Assembly: GCF_900089585.1 (NCBI RefSeq)
Contig: NZ_FLRH01000003.1
Location: 1,225,001 to 1,289,000 of the forward strand
Reading direction: 5' to 3'
DNA length: 64,000 nucleotides
Origin: Micromonospora sediminicola
GTDB taxonomy: Bacteria > Actinomycetota > Actinomycetes > Mycobacteriales > Micromonosporaceae
Each line of letters starts with the position of its first letter. The first letter of the stretch is position 1. Positions 56,643 through 64,000 of the stretch are shown here, piece by piece. The position numbers and the translations under genes are program-made. The notes under the pieces are model-generated. The model made no database searches. It saw nothing but the letters and a program-made list of their open reading frames with translations, and was not told the DNA's origin.

Positions 56643-57998
56643 ATGGGCCGGTTGTTCGGCACGGACGGCGTACGCGGGCGGGCGAACGCGGATCTCACCC
56701 CGGAGTTGGCGCTCGCGGTCGCGGTGGCCGCGGCCCACACACTGGCCGAGACCGACCGGAGCCACCCGCCGCTGGCGGTGGTGGGTCGGGACACCCGGGC
56801 CAGCGGCGAGATGCTGGAGGCGGCCGTGGTCGCCGGCCTGACCAGCGCCGGCGCGAACGTGGTCCGGGTCGGCGTGCTGCCCACCCCGGCGGTGGCGTTC
56901 CTCACCGCCGAGGCCAAGGCCGACCTGGGCGTGATGCTCTCCGCCTCGCACAACCCGATGCCGGACAACGGCATCAAGCTCTTCGCGGCCGGCGGGCACA
57001 AGCTGCCCGACGAGATCGAGATGCGGATCGAGGCGGCCGTCGAGGCCAACGCCACCACCGCCTGGACGCGCCCGACCGGCGCCGGCGTGGGCCGGGTGCA
57101 CGACCTGCTCGACGGCGCCGACCACTACGTCCAGCACCTGGTCGGCACCGTGCCGCACCGCCTCGACGGGATCAAGGTCGTGGTCGACTGCGCCAACGGC
57201 GCGGCGGCCGACGTCGCACCGGTCGCCTACCGGGAGGCCGGTGCCGAGGTGATCGCCATCCACGCCGAGCCGGACGGGCTCAACATCAACGACGAGTGCG
57301 GCTCCAACCACATCGAGGCGCTGCGCGCCGCCGTGGTCGAGCACGGCGCGCACCTCGGCATCGCCCATGACGGCGACGCCGACCGCTGCGTCGCGGTCAC
57401 CGCCGACGGCGAGGAGGTCGACGGCGACCAGGTGATGGCGATCCTCGCCCTGGCGATGCGGGACGCCGGCGAGCTGACCCAGGACACCCTGGTCGCTACC
57501 GTGATGAGCAACCTCGGCCTGCGGCTGGCCATGTCCGCGCAGGGCATCCGGCTGGTCGAGACCAAGGTCGGCGACCGGTACGTGCTGGAGGAGCTGCGCG
57601 CCTCCGGCTTGGCGCTGGGCGGCGAGCAGAGCGGGCACATCGTGCTGCCCGCGTACGCCACCACCGGCGACGGCGTGCTCACCGGGCTGCACCTGATGGC
57701 GCGGATGGCCGCCACCGGCACGTCCCTGGCCGAGTTGGCGTCCGTGGTCACCAAGCTGCCCCAGGTGCTGATCAACGTGCCGGTGGGCGACCGTACCGTC
57801 GGCGCCGCCGCGCCGGCCGTCCGCGCCGAGGTCGAGCGGGCCGAGTCCGAGCTGGGCGAGACCGGCCGGGTGCTGCTGCGCCCCTCCGGCACCGAGCCGC
57901 TGGTGCGGGTCATGGTGGAGGCGGCCACCGAGGCCACCGCCCGCGAGGTCGCCGAGCGCATCGCCGAGCAGGTGCGCACCGCCAGCCCGGTCGCCTGA
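56643..57998 (+). CDS. glmM: Phosphoglucosamine mutase
   Basis: Interconverts glucosamine-6-phosphate and glucosamine-1-phosphate for UDP-GlcNAc and peptidoglycan synthesis. The product is 451 residues. The phosphoserine is S102 in [14 protein letters not shown]. The metal-binding loop is [10 protein letters not shown], the sugar-binding loop GGEQSGHI, and the phosphate-binding [12 protein letters not shown]. It begins [17 protein letters not shown] 56643 has GGAGG at 56629-56633 upstream. Linkage to rplM-rpsI is standard in actinobacteria. Confidence 0.97.
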   Translation: MGRLFGTDGVRGRANADLTPELALAVAVAAAHTLAETDRSHPPLAVVGRDTRASGEMLEAAVVAGLTSAGANVVRVGVLPTPAVAFLTAEAKADLGVMLSASHNPMPDNGIKLFAAGGHKLPDEIEMRIEAAVEANATTAWTRPTGAGVGRVHDLLDGADHYVQHLVGTVPHRLDGIKVVVDCANGAAADVAPVAYREAGAEVIAIHAEPDGLNINDECGSNHIEALRAAVVEHGAHLGIAHDGDADRCVAVTADGEEVDGDQVMAILALAMRDAGELTQDTLVATVMSNLGLRLAMSAQGIRLVETKVGDRYVLEELRASGLALGGEQSGHIVLPAYATTGDGVLTGLHLMARMAATGTSLAELASVVTKLPQVLINVPVGDRTVGAAAPAVRAEVERAESELGETGRVLLRPSGTEPLVRVMVEAATEATAREVAERIAEQVRTASPVA

Positions 57999-58014
57999 CC
58001 GGATCCAGCCCGAG

Positions 58015-58060
58015 CGGCCGCGCGGCCGGCGTCGTTTCTGGGCGCCTGGCCGCGCGGCCG
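58015..58060. terminator. Hairpin between glmM and the convergent permease
   Basis: CGGCCGCGCGGCC (58015-58027) pairs with GGCCGCGCGGCCG (58048-58060), 13 perfect pairs with a 20-base loop. It lies between two convergent stops. The loop and the flank after the right arm are related by a partial direct repeat. Confidence 0.65.
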
Positions 58061-58063
58061 CCG

Positions 58064-60889
58064 TCATTCCTGGGCGAGGAGCCGCGCGGTGGGTAGCCGG
58101 CGCAGCAGGTAGGCGGGAACGAGCGCGGCCAGGCAGGTGACCAGCACACCGGCCAGGGCGGCCAGGGCGGCGGTGGTGACCAGCGCCGCGGGCAGGTCAC
58201 CGACGAGCCAGGCGGCGCCGCCGAGCCCCAGGCCGGCGCCGCTGAGCGCGCCGAGGCCGCCGAGGAACAGCGCCTGGTAGCCGACGAGACGGGTGAGCGC
58301 GCCGTCGGTCCAGCCGGTGGCCTGGAGGGCGGCCAGTTCGGTGGCGCGGTCCCGGACGTCCAGGTAGAGCACGTCCGCGACGGCGGCCGCGCCGAGCAGC
58401 ACCGTGGCCACGGCGGCGAGGGTGTCCGCGCCGCGTACGTCCAGCGACACCGTGTCGCCCAGCAGACTGCCGACGACCGCGCCGCGGAAGGCGTAGGCGA
58501 CGGCGCCGACCACCGTCAGTGAGGCGATGCCGATACCGAGGGCGGCGGCACCGAGCAGGGTGCGTGCGGGGACGCGGGCCAGGTTGACCAGAGCCATCCC
58601 GGCGACGGTCCGGGTGCGGTGGGCGCGGAGGGTGGCGGCCACCGGCGGGCGCAACGCGGCCCAGGGGTGGGCGCGGGCCGCGCGCAGCGCGGGTGTCAGA
58701 CCCGCGACCAGGGCCAGGAGCAGCGCGACGGGCACGGCGAGCAGCGCGCGGTCCCACTCGACGTCGATGCCGAGGGCGCGACCGAGGGGGACGGCGAGGC
58801 CGACCCCGAGCAGCCCGGCGGCCAGACCGAGCGTGGCGACCTCGCCGAGGACGAGCGCGCCGATGCGGCGTGCCGACCAGCCGAGGCAGGCCAGGACGGC
58901 GAGTTCGGCACGGCGGTCGCGGACGGCGGCGGTGACGGCGTTGCCGAGGAACAGCGCGCAGACCACGAGGACCAGCGCGAACAGCACGGCGCTCTTGCGG
59001 TCGACGGCCTTCGTGATGACCGAGGCGACGCCGAGGGCGGACCAGTTCTCGGTCAGCCGCAGGTCGGGGCGGCCGAAGGCGCCGGCGGGCAGGTCCACGG
59101 TCTGCGGCGCGGGCGAGGAACCGAGGGTGATGTCCACGTCGAGGCCGGTGGTGGTGGCGATCCGTTCGGCGATCAGGCGGACCCGCTCGGCCGAGCGTTC
59201 GTTGTAGCCGTCCACGTCGGCCACCCTCACCCGGATCGCGCTGATCGGCGCCTTGCGCTGCCGGGCGGGAGCGCCGACCAGCAGATCCGGAACGCTGGCC
59301 AGGTTGGTGAGCAGCAGCGGCGGTGCGGAGAGGTAGCCGCCGGGGCTGCCGTTGGGCAGCAGCGGCCGGTCACCCAGCGCCTGCCGACTGCGGTCGTCGG
59401 CGCCCTCGACGGTCGGTGGCTCGTAGGTCTCCAGCGGCACCCGGGACAGGTCGTCGAATCCGGTCAACCGGAGCGGGTCGAACGTGCCGACCGGACGCCA
59501 GCTGTGGGAGAGGGCCTCGTCGCCGATGCTCGTCGGCACCTGGTTGAGCGGCCGGAACGACCGGTCGTCGGCGAGCCAGGACCGCTGCCGTCGGATCACG
59601 AACTCGGAGCCGTAGACCGACGGGTCGACGGTGACCGTCCGCGGCCGCAGGACGCCGTCCGGTCCCTCGTCGTAGTCGACCGGGCCGGCCTGCAACACGA
59701 GGTCGAGCACGCCGCCGCAGCACTCCCCGGGACGCTCGATCAGGTCCCGGATGTCCCCGAGGTAGCGGTCGGCGAAGTCCTCCCGCCCGCCGCCCGCCGG
59801 CCTGCCGGGGAGCGTGGCCAGGGCCGCCCCGACCGTGTCGGCCGGCAGGCCGGCGATCCCGGACGGCACGAGCTGGCGGTACGTCGCCGAGACCGACCCG
59901 TCGACGAACGGGCGGCTGGTGGCCAGGACCGGGAACTCGGTGGCCTGACCCCAGGAGGAATAGTCCACCCGGGCCGGCCGGCGGTCCGGCGGCAGTGGCG
60001 TGCCGTCCTGGATCGCCCCGTTCAACCCGACCAGCCGGTCCTCGGCCACCGGGTCGACAGCGGCGAGCAGCAGCGCGACACTGACCCCCACCGGGAGCAG
60101 CAGTCGGTCGGTGGGCGCCGGTGGCTTCCCCCGGCGGGCCGGGCCGAACTCGAACCGCCCGTCCGGCCGCAGGTGGGCCGCGCTGAGCGAGGTCATGTCG
60201 AGTTCGGACATGGTCGATCCGGCCGCGCCGTCGCTGGCGACCGCGAACGGATCGCAGACCGGCAGCGAACGCCCGTCCGGTTGGACCTCGCGCGGGACCG
60301 CGTACTCCCGGCCGCAGGCGTCGACGGCGTGTTCGCTGCCGTCGGTGTACCGGAGCTTTCGGCCGGGCGGCCCGGAGAAGTCCGGACGGATCAACGGGTG
60401 CTTCGTGAGATAGAGGTATCGGGGTGCGGCCCGCCCGACCGACCGGCCACGGTCCGTGTCGAAGGTCAGGTCGATCCGGATGACCTGCCGGTCCAGGGAC
60501 GGGTCGACCGCCCCGGTGAGGTCGAGTGAGCCGCTGATGATCTGGTCGGCGTGTCCGAGCATCGCGATGGGCGCGGCCACCTCGATGCCGGGCAGCGCCT
60601 TCACCTGGTCGTACTGGGCCGTGGTGATGCCGCCGAAGAGGCCGGACAGGTAGTTGGGACGGACCAGCCCGCGCTGCGCCTCCAGCGGGGTGCGGCTGCC
60701 CGCGGGACGCACGAGAATGTCGTAGGACGCGCGGGTGTGCCTTTCGAGGCTGCCGATCACGGCGAGCCGCGAGGTGGTGGTCGCCCCGGTGAGGACGACG
60801 AAACCGGTGGTGGCCACCAGGACGCCGGTCAGCAGTGCCACCGAACGGCCCGCACGCCCACGGAGCTGTCGCCAGACGAATCGGAACAC
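58064..60889 (-). CDS. FtsX-family ABC permease with large ectodomain
   Basis: A 941-residue permease. One membrane segment near 17-35 (RSVALLTGVLVATTGFVVLT) precedes a roughly 590-residue extracytoplasmic domain. This has cysteine pairs (DACGREY and PVCDP; a CC doublet in ERPGECCGGVLDL). The first FtsX block starts near 625 (SAVLFALVLVVCALFLGNAV), with the LACLGWSARRIGALVLGE motif, and a second block (TVAGMALVNLARVPARTLLG to ALVPAYLLRRLPTARLLAQE) brings further segments. It ends in the LLRRLPTARLLAQE tail. GTG 60889 follows AGGGAG. It is closely related to the partial permease at 61653-64000. Export, lipoprotein handling or signalling are all possible. Confidence 0.88.
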   Translation of the reverse strand: MFRFVWRQLRGRAGRSVALLTGVLVATTGFVVLTGATTTSRLAVIGSLERHTRASYDILVRPAGSRTPLEAQRGLVRPNYLSGLFGGITTAQYDQVKALPGIEVAAPIAMLGHADQIISGSLDLTGAVDPSLDRQVIRIDLTFDTDRGRSVGRAAPRYLYLTKHPLIRPDFSGPPGRKLRYTDGSEHAVDACGREYAVPREVQPDGRSLPVCDPFAVASDGAAGSTMSELDMTSLSAAHLRPDGRFEFGPARRGKPPAPTDRLLLPVGVSVALLLAAVDPVAEDRLVGLNGAIQDGTPLPPDRRPARVDYSSWGQATEFPVLATSRPFVDGSVSATYRQLVPSGIAGLPADTVGAALATLPGRPAGGGREDFADRYLGDIRDLIERPGECCGGVLDLVLQAGPVDYDEGPDGVLRPRTVTVDPSVYGSEFVIRRQRSWLADDRSFRPLNQVPTSIGDEALSHSWRPVGTFDPLRLTGFDDLSRVPLETYEPPTVEGADDRSRQALGDRPLLPNGSPGGYLSAPPLLLTNLASVPDLLVGAPARQRKAPISAIRVRVADVDGYNERSAERVRLIAERIATTTGLDVDITLGSSPAPQTVDLPAGAFGRPDLRLTENWSALGVASVITKAVDRKSAVLFALVLVVCALFLGNAVTAAVRDRRAELAVLACLGWSARRIGALVLGEVATLGLAAGLLGVGLAVPLGRALGIDVEWDRALLAVPVALLLALVAGLTPALRAARAHPWAALRPPVAATLRAHRTRTVAGMALVNLARVPARTLLGAAALGIGIASLTVVGAVAYAFRGAVVGSLLGDTVSLDVRGADTLAAVATVLLGAAAVADVLYLDVRDRATELAALQATGWTDGALTRLVGYQALFLGGLGALSGAGLGLGGAAWLVGDLPAALVTTAALAALAGVLVTCLAALVPAYLLRRLPTARLLAQE

Positions 60890-60903
60890 GCGTGCTCCCT
60901 CGG

Positions 60904-61650
60904 TCAGAGACGCAGTCGGGAGGCACGGTCGAACGTGTCGGCCGGATCCTCCCCGTCGGTCAGGTCCACGTCCTCGACGATCCGTCCGTCGCCGAGCCGG
61001 ACCAGGCGGTCGCAGCGGGCGGCGATCGCCGGCTCGTGGGTCGCGAGCAGGATCGTCATCCCGTGCCGGTCGCGCAGGTCGAGCAGCAGGTCCAGGATCT
61101 GGGCGCCGGTGGTCGAGTCCAGGTTGCCGGTCGGCTCGTCGGCCAGCAGCAGCCGGGGCTCGCCCATCAACGCCCGGGCGATCGCCACCCGCTGCTGCTG
61201 GCCGCCGGAGAGCTCCGCCGGCAGGGCCCGTTCCCGGCCGGCGAGGCCCACCGCGTCCAGCAGTTCGCGGGCGCGGGCGGCGTGGTCGGCCCGGCCCCGG
61301 CGCGGCAGCACCGGCGCGATCACGTTGTCCAGCACGGTGAGCGCCGGCAGCAGGTGGTAGCGCTGGAAGACGAAGCCGACCCGCTGCCGGTAGCGGGCCA
61401 GGGCCGCCCGACGCAGCGCGGTGACCTCCACGTCGTCCACCGTCACCGTGCCCCGGTCGGCCTGCTCGATCGCACCGATCAGGTGCAGCAGCGTGGACTT
61501 GCCCGAGCCGCTCGGGCCGGTCAACGCCACCACCGACCCCGCCGCGATCTCCAGCGACACGTCGTCGACGGCGGTGAGCCGCTCGGGGCCGGTGCGGAAC
61601 TGCCGGACCAGCCCGGCGATGCGTACCGTACTGCCCGTCGTCGGGTCCAT
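60904..61650 (-). CDS. ABC transporter ATP-binding protein, LolD/MacB type
   Basis: A 248-residue ATPase of the LolD/FtsE/MacB type that pairs with FtsX-type permeases. Walker A GPSGSGKST, Q-loop VFQRYHLLPALTVLDNV, signature LSGGQQQRVAIARAL, Walker B LLLADEPTGNLD, switch ATHEPAIAARCD. ATG 61650 has AGGAG 5 bases upstream; GTG 61656 overlaps the previous stop as GTGA and is an alternative. It lies between two paralogous permease genes with gaps of 2 and 14 bases, so it probably powers both. Confidence 0.93.
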   Translation of the reverse strand: MDPTTGSTVRIAGLVRQFRTGPERLTAVDDVSLEIAAGSVVALTGPSGSGKSTLLHLIGAIEQADRGTVTVDDVEVTALRRAALARYRQRVGFVFQRYHLLPALTVLDNVIAPVLPRRGRADHAARARELLDAVGLAGRERALPAELSGGQQQRVAIARALMGEPRLLLADEPTGNLDSTTGAQILDLLLDLRDRHGMTILLATHEPAIAARCDRLVRLGDGRIVEDVDLTDGEDPADTFDRASRLRL

Positions 61651-61652
61651 GG

Positions 61653-64000
61653 TCACTCCTCTGCCAGCAGTCGTGCGGTGGGTAGGCGGCGCAGCAGCGC
61701 CGCCGGTACGAGCGCCGCCAGGCAGGTGACCAGCACACCGGCCGAGGCGACCAGCGCCGCCACGGTCACCAGGCCGGCCGGCACCTGGCCGACCACCAGG
61801 GCCGCCCCGCCGAGCCCGAGGGTGGCGCCGCCGACCGCGCCGAGCGCGCCGATGACGAAGCCCTCGTAGCCGACCAGGCGGCCCAGCGCCGCGTCGGTCC
61901 AACCGGTCGCCCGCAGCGTGGCGAGTTCGGCGGCCCGGTCGCGGATGTTCAGGTAGAGCACGTCGGCCACGGCGGCGGCGCCGAGCAGCACGGTGGCCAC
62001 CGCCGCGAGGGCATCCGCGCCGCGCACGCTGAGCGACACCGTGTCACCCAGCAGGCTGCCCACGATCGCGCCCCGGAACGCGTACGCGGTGGCCGCCACC
62101 AGTGTCAGCGCGGCCACCCCGATGGCCAGCGCGCCCGCGCCCAGCACGGTGCGGCCGGGGCTCCGGGTCAGGTTCACCAGCGCCAGGCCGGGCAGGGTAC
62201 GGGGGCGGCGTACCCAACGGGCCGCGGCGACCGGCGGACGCAACGCCTCGGCCGGATGGGCGCGCGCGGCTCGCAGCGCCGGCGCCACCCCGGCGACCAG
62301 CGCCAGCAGCAGGGCCACCGGTACGGCGACCAGCGCCCGCCGCCAGTCGATGCCGATGTCCAGGGCCGCGCCGAGCGGGAACGCCAGGCCGACGGAGAGG
62401 AGCCCGGCGGCGAGACCCAGCGCGGCGACCTCACCGAGGACCAGCGCGCCGATCCGGTGGGCCGGCCAGCCCAGGCAGGCGAGCACCGCCAGCTCGGGGC
62501 GGCGGTCCCGGACCGCGGCGGACACCGCGTTGCCGAGGAAGAGCACGCAGACCACCAGCACCAGGACGAAGAGCGCGGCGCTCTTGCGGTCCACCGCCTC
62601 GGTGATCACGGAGGCGACCCCGAGTGCCGACCAGCTCTCGGTCAGGCGCAGGGCGGGGCGGCCGTACCCGCCGGCCGGCAGCTCCACGGTCTGCGGCGCG
62701 GGAGAGGACCCGAGCGTGATGTCGACGTCGAGGCCGGTGGCCTGGGCGATCCGCTCGGCGATCAGGCGGACCCGCTCGGCCGAGCGCTCGCTGTAGCCGC
62801 CCACGTCGGCGACCCGGACCCGGATCGCGCTGATCGGCGCGGTGCGCTGCGGCGTGCCGGCGCCGTCCAGCAGCTGGCGCGCGCTGGCGAGATTGGTCAG
62901 CAGCAACGGCGGCGCGGACAGGTAGCCGGCCGGGTTGCCACTCGGCTCCAGCGGCCGGTCGCCCAGCGCGGTCCGGCTGCGGTCGTCGGCGCCCTCGGCC
63001 ACCGGCGCCTCGTACGTCTCCAGCGGCACCGTGCCGACGTCGCTGAAGCCGGTCAGCTTTTCCGGGTCGAACACGCCGACCGCCCGCCACTGGCGGAACG
63101 GGGTGACCGCGCCGCCGCCGGGCAGGGGAAGTCGGCGCAGGGTCCGCGCCCCGACGTCCTCGGTGAGCCAGGGGCGGGGCAGCCAGCTGAATTCGCGAAC
63201 GTCGCCGAAGACCTCGGGTGCGGCCGGTGGCACTCCGGTGGCGCGCAGCTCGCCGCCGGGTCGCTCGTCGTACCTCACGGGGCCGGGCTGCGTCATGATC
63301 TGGAGCTGCCCGGAACAACAGCCACCCGGGTCGGAAATGCCGGCCGCGAGCCGGCTCCGGTAGGCGTCCGCCAGCTCGGCCCGAGCCACCCCGGCCGGTG
63401 TGCCGGTTGCCCGCCGCAACCCGTCCTCCAGGTCGACGGCCGGCATTCCGGCCGGGCGGGCGGAGGGCAGTTGGGTGAGCGTGGCTCGCAGTTCGCTGTC
63501 GAGATAGGGGCGGCTGGTGGCCAGCACCGGAACCGACCGGTTGAGCGCGGTGCCGAGCAGCTTCTCGTCCACCGCGTCGCCGGCCCGCAGGGGGCGGCCC
63601 GTCGTCACGGCGCCGGCGAGGCCGACGAGGCGCTGTTCGGCGTCCGGGTCCACGGCGGCGAGCAGGAACGGCACGGTGACCGGCTCGGTCAGCGTCAGCC
63701 GGTCGGAGATCGCCGTCGCGGCGTCGCCGTTCTCCGCGAGCACGCGGTTCTCCGCCTCGAAGCGGCCGTCCGGCAGCAGCCGGACCGGGACGACCCACCA
63801 GTTGTCCCGCTCGGAGAGCGCGCCACGGTTGCCGATCAGGGCGCCGCGCTGCGGGTCGCAGATCGGCCGGCTGCTGCCGTCCGGCTGCACCTCGCGCGGG
63901 ACCGCTCCGCAGACCTCGTCCACCGGGTAGCGCCGGCCGTCGGTGTAGCGGAGCTCGTCCAGGTGCTCCGGATCGACCATCGGATGGATGAGGGGGTGTG
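61653..64000 (-). CDS. FtsX-family ABC permease, paralogue, partial at window edge
   Basis: The frame is open to base 64000, so the gene's 5' end lies outside; 782 residues are visible. It parallels the 58064-60889 permease throughout: HPLIHP followed by the LRYTDGRRYPVDEVCGAVPR counterpart, a CC doublet (PGGCCSGQLQIM), IRVRVADVGGYSERSAERVR, DVDITLGSSPAPQTVELPAG, DRKSAALFVLVLVVCVLFLG and the end LLRRLPTARLLAEE. An internal ATG at 63980 is not a real start because the homology extends upstream. First visible gene of the permease-ATPase-permease operon. Confidence 0.87.
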   Translation of the reverse strand, partial: HPLIHPMVDPEHLDELRYTDGRRYPVDEVCGAVPREVQPDGSSRPICDPQRGALIGNRGALSERDNWWVVPVRLLPDGRFEAENRVLAENGDAATAISDRLTLTEPVTVPFLLAAVDPDAEQRLVGLAGAVTTGRPLRAGDAVDEKLLGTALNRSVPVLATSRPYLDSELRATLTQLPSARPAGMPAVDLEDGLRRATGTPAGVARAELADAYRSRLAAGISDPGGCCSGQLQIMTQPGPVRYDERPGGELRATGVPPAAPEVFGDVREFSWLPRPWLTEDVGARTLRRLPLPGGGAVTPFRQWRAVGVFDPEKLTGFSDVGTVPLETYEAPVAEGADDRSRTALGDRPLEPSGNPAGYLSAPPLLLTNLASARQLLDGAGTPQRTAPISAIRVRVADVGGYSERSAERVRLIAERIAQATGLDVDITLGSSPAPQTVELPAGGYGRPALRLTESWSALGVASVITEAVDRKSAALFVLVLVVCVLFLGNAVSAAVRDRRPELAVLACLGWPAHRIGALVLGEVAALGLAAGLLSVGLAFPLGAALDIGIDWRRALVAVPVALLLALVAGVAPALRAARAHPAEALRPPVAAARWVRRPRTLPGLALVNLTRSPGRTVLGAGALAIGVAALTLVAATAYAFRGAIVGSLLGDTVSLSVRGADALAAVATVLLGAAAVADVLYLNIRDRAAELATLRATGWTDAALGRLVGYEGFVIGALGAVGGATLGLGGAALVVGQVPAGLVTVAALVASAGVLVTCLAALVPAALLRRLPTARLLAEE

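Noticed and set aside
63980..64000. ATG 63980 as the real start of the last permease
   Set aside because: Similarity to the paralogue continues upstream of it (HPLIHP against HPLIRP), so the gene is cut by the window edge.

Overview
The window is about 72-74% GC by eye, uses GTG and TTG starts freely, and carries Gram-positive-type ribosomal genes, an actinobacterial conservon (CvnABCD), an F420-type LLM oxidoreductase and actinobacterial DUF families. Gene content, order and the short GGGCCC-centred intergenic repeats fit a Micromonosporaceae actinobacterium, probably Micromonospora or a close relative. That genus call is inference. No rRNA, tRNA, CRISPR array, insertion sequence or prophage was seen.

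Layout. 1-8858: S10 and spc ribosomal operons, from the 3' end of rplC to rplO, with a hairpin separating them at 4644-4668 and a strong terminator at 8870-8905. 9093-12019: secY-adk-map. 12020-13348: tandem repeats, an AT-rich palindrome, a DUF1707 gene and a promoter. 13349-17995: infA-rpmJ-rpsM-rpsK-rpsD-rpoA-rplQ, then truA behind a terminator. In many actinobacteria rplM-rpsI-glmM follows soon after; here it starts at 55604, so about 37.6 kb of other genes lies between.

That interval holds several modules. (a) A proline-rich membrane protein. (b) An RsmC-like methyltransferase, an ABC-F ATPase and a minimal nucleotidyltransferase, then an aldo/keto reductase and a repeat-rich gap. (c) A DUF559 protein divergent from a TPP-riboswitch thiamine operon, thiE-thiO-thiS-thiG-thiE/tenI-thiD-thiC. 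(d) An 899-residue membrane protein. (e) An NMT1/THI5-type ABC uptake system whose ATPase is divergently coded and translationally coupled to an LLM oxidoreductase and a cupin. (f) A branched-chain-type binding lipoprotein divergent from a complete cvnABCD conservon. (g) A nitrate assimilation operon (nitrate reductase, its electron-transfer flavoprotein, nirB, nirD, HemD-winged-helix protein) whose four junctions are all 4-bp ATGA overlaps and which has a well-spaced GlnR-type box upstream. (h) A methyltransferase, a MazEF-like toxin-antitoxin pair and the nitrate transporter narK.

After rplM-rpsI-glmM, the end of the window (minus strand) holds two paralogous FtsX-type permeases flanking one ATPase; the second permease runs off the window edge.

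How parts work together. The thi operon makes hydroxymethylpyrimidine phosphate (ThiC, ThiD) and thiazole phosphate (ThiO, ThiS, ThiG, possibly TenI) and joins them (ThiE) under TPP control. The adjacent NMT1/THI5-type transporter may import a pyrimidine or related precursor, although it has no TPP riboswitch. NarK, the nitrate reductase and NirBD carry nitrate to ammonium, probably under GlnR. No wholly unprecedented system is visible. The most promising leads are the transporter-LLM-cupin unit, the intergenic and intragenic palindromic repeats, the GlnR box, and the duplicated large-ectodomain FtsX permeases.
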